A stretch of DNA of 40,422 nucleotides from JACRIM01 sp964605185. GTDB lineage: Bacteria; Planctomycetota; Phycisphaerae; UBA1845; UTPLA1. This document shows, in pieces, positions 36,757 to 40,422 of the stretch. The notes beneath the pieces are model-generated. The model made no database searches. It worked only from the letters and a program-made list of their open reading frames with translations, and was not told the origin of the DNA. Location: positions 1-40,422 of the forward strand of contig CAZSBF010000036.1 in NCBI GenBank assembly GCA_964605185.1, read 5' to 3'. The position numbers and the translations under genes were made by a program. The first letter of the stretch is position 1. Every line of letters starts with the position of its first letter.

Positions 36757-37797
36757 ATGATGAACCGTAAACTGGATCGAGCGATCTTCATCGCGAAGGC
36801 CGCACTCTGCATCGTTCTGACCGCCTCAAGCCCACTCGTCATCTCAGGCTGCGGCCTGAACGGCGTGTCATTGCTTTCTGGCGCCGAGCAGTTTCGCGTC
36901 TCGCTCCCCGCCGATCATCCCCTTCGCCAGGCGCTCGAGGGCAGCCCTTTCAGAACAACCGCCATCGATATCTTCCCAACGACGCAACAATTCAGCCTTG
37001 TGCTGGTCGACAAAACGCAACGCCTTGCCGGCAAATACGCATTTGTCGACGGCCAATTCACGATCTCTGAATTCGCCGTCACCAACCGCGGCAAATCCGC
37101 CACGCTGATTCTCGACGGGAACAAGCGCGTAAGTCGCATCATCACGTCTGATGGCAAAGAATGGAAATACTCAGTCGGCGATGAGCGCATCGAAACGCCC
37201 AATGTCGAAGGCGTCGACGCCTATCTCGCTGCGAACACCATGTTGCTCGACGTCGCTCAGAGAATGGACACCGAGATTGCGGCAAGCACAACAACGCCGA
37301 CCGTTCCCGGCCCGGTCGTAAGCGTCCCGGTAAGCTCAACCGAAACACCAAAGGGTGGAGCAGCCCTTGATGATCCGCTCCGTGCGGCACTGCTTGTCCT
37401 GTCAAGCATTTGGTTCCCGTTGATCGGCATCGTCCCGTCGTTGCTCGCCCTTTTCACGGTGTCAGCCGTGCTTTCATCGGCCCTCGTGCTGCGATTCGAC
37501 GGCACCTGGATGGCCAACAACGCCAACAGCGAGCTTCAGGTCACTATCGCCGGCGGCAAAATCACCCGCCTCGTCGATCCATCATCCGGCCAAGAGCTTG
37601 GCATCACCGAATCCAAACTCGACAGTGTCAACGGCAACAACGTCATCTGGAGCGTGGACACCAACGTGCTCGGTCAGGGCACGCCGGTGAACTTCGAGTT
37701 TGACGTCAAAGAGCTTGCCGATGGCACACTCGAAGGCACACTAACCACACTCAGTTCGACGCTGGCCCGCGTTCCGCTGACCATGGCGCGCCTGTAA
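36757..37797 (+). CDS. Putative lipoprotein with internal hydrophobic segment
   Basis: 346 residues from the tandem ATGs at 36757/36760, following GGGAGGG; the second is the better spaced. The signal peptide ends in lipobox ISGC (about Cys32). Residues 45-165 form a beta-rich domain (FSLVLVDKTQRLAGKYAFVD, ATLILDGNKRVSRIITSDGK). A Thr/Pro-rich linker covers about 170-195. A long hydrophobic stretch follows at about 210-248 (LLVLSSIWFPLIGIVPSLLA and onward), odd for a lipoprotein. A C-terminal beta domain (FDGTWMANN, QVTIAGGKITRLVDPSSG) ends the protein. No family is recognised. It might be tethered both by lipid and by a membrane hairpin. It ends 25 bp before a strong bidirectional terminator. 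Confidence 0.82.
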   Translation: MMNRKLDRAIFIAKAALCIVLTASSPLVISGCGLNGVSLLSGAEQFRVSLPADHPLRQALEGSPFRTTAIDIFPTTQQFSLVLVDKTQRLAGKYAFVDGQFTISEFAVTNRGKSATLILDGNKRVSRIITSDGKEWKYSVGDERIETPNVEGVDAYLAANTMLLDVAQRMDTEIAASTTTPTVPGPVVSVPVSSTETPKGGAALDDPLRAALLVLSSIWFPLIGIVPSLLALFTVSAVLSSALVLRFDGTWMANNANSELQVTIAGGKITRLVDPSSGQELGITESKLDSVNGNNVIWSVDTNVLGQGTPVNFEFDVKELADGTLEGTLTTLSSTLARVPLTMARL

Positions 37798-37822
37798 AAA
37801 CACGATTCAATCCAGTCCGACC

Positions 37823-37868
37823 AAAACGCCGGTTGCATCGTCACTTCGATGCGGCCGGCGTTTTCTTT
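37823..37868. terminator. Bidirectional intrinsic terminator
   Basis: AAAACGCCGG (37823-37832) pairs perfectly with CCGGCGTTTT (37855-37864). An inner GCATCG/CGATGC pairing (37835-37840 and 37847-37852) extends the stem around the loop TCACTT. A T-rich tail (TTTTCTTT) follows on plus and a T-run on minus. It serves the convergent lipoprotein and glycosyltransferase genes; the minus-strand stop codon lies inside the loop. Confidence 0.9.
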
Positions 37869-39532
37869 CGTACAAAGACCCATAGATCAGCCGTATCCGT
37901 CGGCGCGGCGAAGAAGTGAGCCCGCGGTTCCGGAATGTTGCCGAACGGCGCATTGGGAACTGTCTCACGGCGCTCCTCGTAGTCGCCCGTCGCCAGGAGT
38001 TCATCGACATAGCCGCGAAACGCGAGTCGGAATTTCGACTGCAACAAAATCAAATCGGGCTTCCGACCGATTTCGACGGGCCGGTCGCTGCCGTCCGCGC
38101 CACCCCGAATCACCAAATCCGGTCGATGGAAGACGAGCGGCAGATCGCCATAATTCATCAGCACCAGATCCCCTTGTTCAGCGAACTGATGGACGGCATC
38201 GAGCCTCGCCCGGTCGAAGCACGGAAAATCACTCGTCAACTCGTGCAACAAGCCGGAGAGTTCGAAACGCAGGTATGGCCGTGTGGCCGTGCAAAAGTCC
38301 GGCGTTCGCTGGTCCGGCAAATCGGCGATGAATTGAACGGGTGTCGCCGCCATGTTGGTCGCCACGAGCACCACAAACGCCAATACTCCGAAGGCCCAGG
38401 CCGCAACAGCGCGCTGCGTGAGTTCTCGAACAAAGCGAACCGACCCCACGAGGCATACGCCGAGCACGATCTTGGCGACCGGCATAAGTGCAAGGAGGTA
38501 CCGGACGTGCGGCAACGGCGCGGCGACCGCCATGATGATCGCACCCGCGAGCACGAGTACAGCACAACCCACGGCCAAACGTGCTTCCGCTGACATTTCT
38601 GTTCGATTTCGAGCAACCCGAATGATCAGCACGCCCCCCGCGATGACAAGAACGACAAGCGGCGCGAACCAACCATCGATGTACGACAAGTGCGCGATAA
38701 TTCTCCCGGCCAGCGGGACGGGTGAAGGCACCCCATCACCGCCAATCAGCCTCCGACCGTGAATCATCACACCGGGAATCGCTAGAACAGTTGCCACCGC
38801 CGCCCCGACACCAAGAAACTTAACATGCAGCAATGACGCACGATGAAGCCACGCAATAAACACAAGGCCCGGCACGATGGCCCAGAGCATCCCGAAATTG
38901 GTGTAAAACTGCGCTGCAAGCGCAAGTCCGAAGACCCCAGCGCGTGTGCCAGTCGGCCGTCGTAACAGTTCCAACATCATGGCCACGACAACCGTGCACG
39001 TGAACGCGTCTAGAGCGTAATACCTGCATTGCCGACTATGCGTTACAAACGTCGCCGAAAGCGCAAGGAGCAGTGAACACACAATCGCCGACGACGCACA
39101 CCCCGTCGCACGCCACACCACAACAAACACCAGCCCAACGCACAAAACCCCGCACAGCGCAAACGGCGTCCGCGCCCCGAGCGTGTTTTCGCCCACCACC
39201 TTCAATCCGGCTGCCGCCAAATAGAACTGTCCCCACGGATGAAACGTCCATCGATACGAGTCGTCAAAGGCCCGCGCGTCCTGCTGCACCAGATTCTTGC
39301 CAACCTTCGCCAGCGGGATGCCATGCATCAGCACGCTTCTCGCCAGAACGGCCGTCTCACCTTCATCCTGCCACATCGCGCGGGAACCAAGCCGATAGAA
39401 ACACAAAACGGCACCGACAACCATTACCGCGATAAGCCCTGCCCGTGGAAAGCGCGTCGACGAAAAAACCCGGCGCGGGTCGGCCGCGCCGGGCGTTGAA
39501 TTGTTACGTGACGATTGATCGGCTCGGCTCAA
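37841..39532 (-). CDS. GT-C type membrane glycosyltransferase (family 39-like)
   Basis: 563 residues from TTG 39532. The first loop holds MWQDEGET, the acidic motif of polyprenyl-phosphate sugar transferases of the PMT/ArnT class, followed by many membrane helices (about 30-48, 115-165, 185-240, 275-300, 320-400). The C-terminal 150 residues are soluble, as in this class. It should move a sugar from a lipid carrier to an acceptor outside the membrane; sugar and acceptor are unknown. The start is uncertain. The only in-frame start that keeps the first helix whole is TTG 39532, but its first codons include the terminator at 39463-39493. The next start, ATG 39424, would leave a 12-residue first helix. 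No Shine-Dalgarno sequence precedes the TTG. Confidence 0.85.
   Translation of the reverse strand: MSRADQSSRNNSTPGAADPRRVFSSTRFPRAGLIAVMVVGAVLCFYRLGSRAMWQDEGETAVLARSVLMHGIPLAKVGKNLVQQDARAFDDSYRWTFHPWGQFYLAAAGLKVVGENTLGARTPFALCGVLCVGLVFVVVWRATGCASSAIVCSLLLALSATFVTHSRQCRYYALDAFTCTVVVAMMLELLRRPTGTRAGVFGLALAAQFYTNFGMLWAIVPGLVFIAWLHRASLLHVKFLGVGAAVATVLAIPGVMIHGRRLIGGDGVPSPVPLAGRIIAHLSYIDGWFAPLVVLVIAGGVLIIRVARNRTEMSAEARLAVGCAVLVLAGAIIMAVAAPLPHVRYLLALMPVAKIVLGVCLVGSVRFVRELTQRAVAAWAFGVLAFVVLVATNMAATPVQFIADLPDQRTPDFCTATRPYLRFELSGLLHELTSDFPCFDRARLDAVHQFAEQGDLVLMNYGDLPLVFHRPDLVIRGGADGSDRPVEIGRKPDLILLQSKFRLAFRGYVDELLATGDYEERRETVPNAPFGNIPEPRAHFFAAPTDTADLWVFVRKKTPAASK
39463..39493 (-). terminator. Strong intrinsic terminator downstream of lemA
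   Basis: On the minus strand CCCGGCGCGG, loop CCGAC, and CCGCGCCGGG form a perfect 10-bp GC-rich stem followed directly by TTTTTT. It lies 80 bp after the LemA-type stop codon and fits its 3' end. It also lies within the first codons of the longest glycosyltransferase frame. Confidence 0.92.
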
Positions 39533-39573
39533 CGCGCATCACCATCAGCGAGCGTCGAAGCCGACGACTCGCG

Positions 39574-40248
39574 TCAAAACTTAACCTTCGGCACCTCTTT
39601 GGCCTCCTCGCCGGCCTGGAAGTACTCGGCCGGCTTTACGCTTGTCCAGCTTGCGTAGAGGCTACCGGGGAAGGCACGAATATATTCGTTCAAATTCTTC
39701 GCGCTGTCATTGTACTTCTTCCGCATCTCGCCGATACGGTTCTCCGTGCCTTCAAGCGTAACCTGCAGATCGCGGAAGTTCTGGTTGGACTTCAGCTCCG
39801 GGTATCGCTCCTGAATCACCAGCAGCCGCGAGAGGAACCCGTCCAGGGCGCCGGCCGCTTTGGCCTTCTCGCCGACGCTGCCCGCCCCGGTGTAATTCGC
39901 ACGGGCATCCGCAATGCCCTGCAGCAGATCCTTCTCCTGCTTGGCATAGCCCTTGACCGTCTCAACGATATTCGGAATCAAATCAAAGCGTCGTTTCAGC
40001 ACGACTTCAACATCGGCCCACGCGCTCTTCACGCCCTCATCCTTCGTGATCGTGCCACGATAACCGCTGTACGCACAACCACCGATCAGGACCGCGCCGC
40101 CAAGAATGGCGACAAAAACGAACAACAGAACTTTCGACGCACTCATACCGCTACCTCCCGATGGAACCAGGCCTGCGCCGCAACCGGCGCAGAACCTGGC
40201 TCCGCTTGTGTTCATATCTCCGCACTTTGCACAACGAATCTGGCTCAT
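39574..40248 (-). CDS. lemA: Zinc-ribbon LemA family protein
   Basis: 224 residues. ATG 40248 follows GAGAGG. An N-terminal zinc ribbon uses Cys6, Cys9, Cys20 and Cys23 (CAKCG and CAGCG). A membrane helix follows at about 38-60 (LLFVFVAILGGAVLIGGCAY), then the helical LemA domain: AWADVEVVLKRRFDLIPNIV, ETVKGYAKQEKDLLQGI, NENFRDLQ-type NQNFRDLQVTLEGTENRI, and AFPGSLYASW. LemA proteins are small membrane proteins of unclear biochemical role, often next to TPM-domain proteins or proteases. The zinc ribbon would lie on the cytoplasmic side and is not part of the classical LemA protein. The 56 bp upstream separate it from the partial gene at the window edge, in the same direction, so they may form an operon. 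Confidence 0.92.
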   Translation of the reverse strand: MSQIRCAKCGDMNTSGARFCAGCGAGLVPSGGSGMSASKVLLFVFVAILGGAVLIGGCAYSGYRGTITKDEGVKSAWADVEVVLKRRFDLIPNIVETVKGYAKQEKDLLQGIADARANYTGAGSVGEKAKAAGALDGFLSRLLVIQERYPELKSNQNFRDLQVTLEGTENRIGEMRKKYNDSAKNLNEYIRAFPGSLYASWTSVKPAEYFQAGEEAKEVPKVKF

Positions 40249-40282
40249 GATTGCCTCTCGTCAGGTATTGGGAACGTAGTAC

Positions 40283-40298
40283 CGTTTCTTGCGAAACG
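40283..40298. repeat. Small perfect hairpin in the lemA upstream gap
   Basis: CGTTTC (40283-40288), loop TTGC, GAAACG (40293-40298). The stem is only 6 bp and no T-run follows on either strand, so termination is unlikely; it may be a weak regulatory or processing site between the edge gene and lemA. Confidence 0.35.
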
Positions 40299-40304
40299 CC
40301 CGTT

Positions 40305-40422
40305 CTAAAGTTGACCGATTTTTCTACCAGCTGCCGCCAGCGCACCGCCGTCCGCCCTGGAGAGGGCGACGAGCGCCACCGCACCCCCGACCGCCCAGAC
40401 CCGGCCGTCCAGCACGGCGAGG
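40305..40422 (-). CDS. 3' end of a gene, hydrophobic C-terminus (5' outside window)
   Basis: On the minus strand a frame entering from the right edge stays open for 38 codons and stops at TAG 40305-40307. It reads as a hydrophobic Ala/Val/Leu-rich helix (VWAVGGAVALVALSRADGG) with strongly GC-rich third positions, like the neighbouring real genes, and ends GRKIGQL. It could be the last membrane helix of a protein co-transcribed with lemA. Too little is visible to assign a family. Confidence 0.45.
   Translation of the reverse strand, partial: LAVLDGRVWAVGGAVALVALSRADGGALAAAGRKIGQL

Noticed and set aside
36265..36760. Short frames on both strands in the 590-bp gap before the lipoprotein gene
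   Set aside because: Rich in Arg, Ser and Pro, mutually overlapping, no ribosome binding sites.

Overview
The window looks like a chromosomal segment of a member of the Planctomycetota, probably near the Phycisphaerae. The evidence is a TIGR02999-type ECF sigma factor paired with a TPR-bearing Ser/Thr kinase, dockerin-like repeats on a small secreted protein, a choice-of-anchor U domain ahead of a Cys-Gly/hydrophobic/poly-Arg tail, and many large secreted proteins and lipoproteins. The taxon is inferred from these gene families only.

Left part (1-6.2 kb, all minus strand): a large glycine-rich secreted repeat protein runs off the left edge (826 codons open in the window). Upstream of it is a two-gene unit, ECF sigma factor then membrane-anchored kinase with kinesin-light-chain-type TPRs.

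Accessory island (about 6.3-15.05 kb): a tyrosine recombinase lies at the left end and a large serine recombinase at the right end. The serine recombinase gene runs 41 bp into an initiator tRNA-fMet gene. Between them are a small acidic protein, a leucine-rich-repeat protein, and a tightly packed plus-strand run: ParB-like protein, 21-residue hydrophobic peptide, DUF1232 membrane protein, VirD4/TraG-like ATPase, membrane protein, two small proteins, serine recombinase. No relaxase or mating-pore gene is visible. This run is my best candidate for an undescribed mobile or DNA-handling system.

Central core (15.2-22.4 kb): a secreted HELGH (zincin-like) protein, a PcrA/UvrD helicase whose N-terminal Q motif is out of frame with the rest, a mannose-1-phosphate guanylyltransferase and ClpB. 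The helicase, the guanylyltransferase and a TPR lipoprotein further right share a TANNNT box exactly 7 nt before the ATG and lack a Shine-Dalgarno sequence, which suggests leaderless mRNAs.

Exported-protein region (22.9-40.4 kb): a plus-strand trio (tail-fibre-like repeat protein, astacin-family metalloprotease, dockerin-like protein), then a minus-strand operon (TPR lipoprotein, AlkP-superfamily lipoprotein, ribbon-helix-helix-like small protein, membrane protein). These are followed by a 1487-residue Ig-like repeat protein, a lipoprotein, a GT-C glycosyltransferase, a zinc-ribbon LemA protein and the 3' end of a further gene. Two strong intrinsic terminators are visible, at 37.8 and 39.5 kb.
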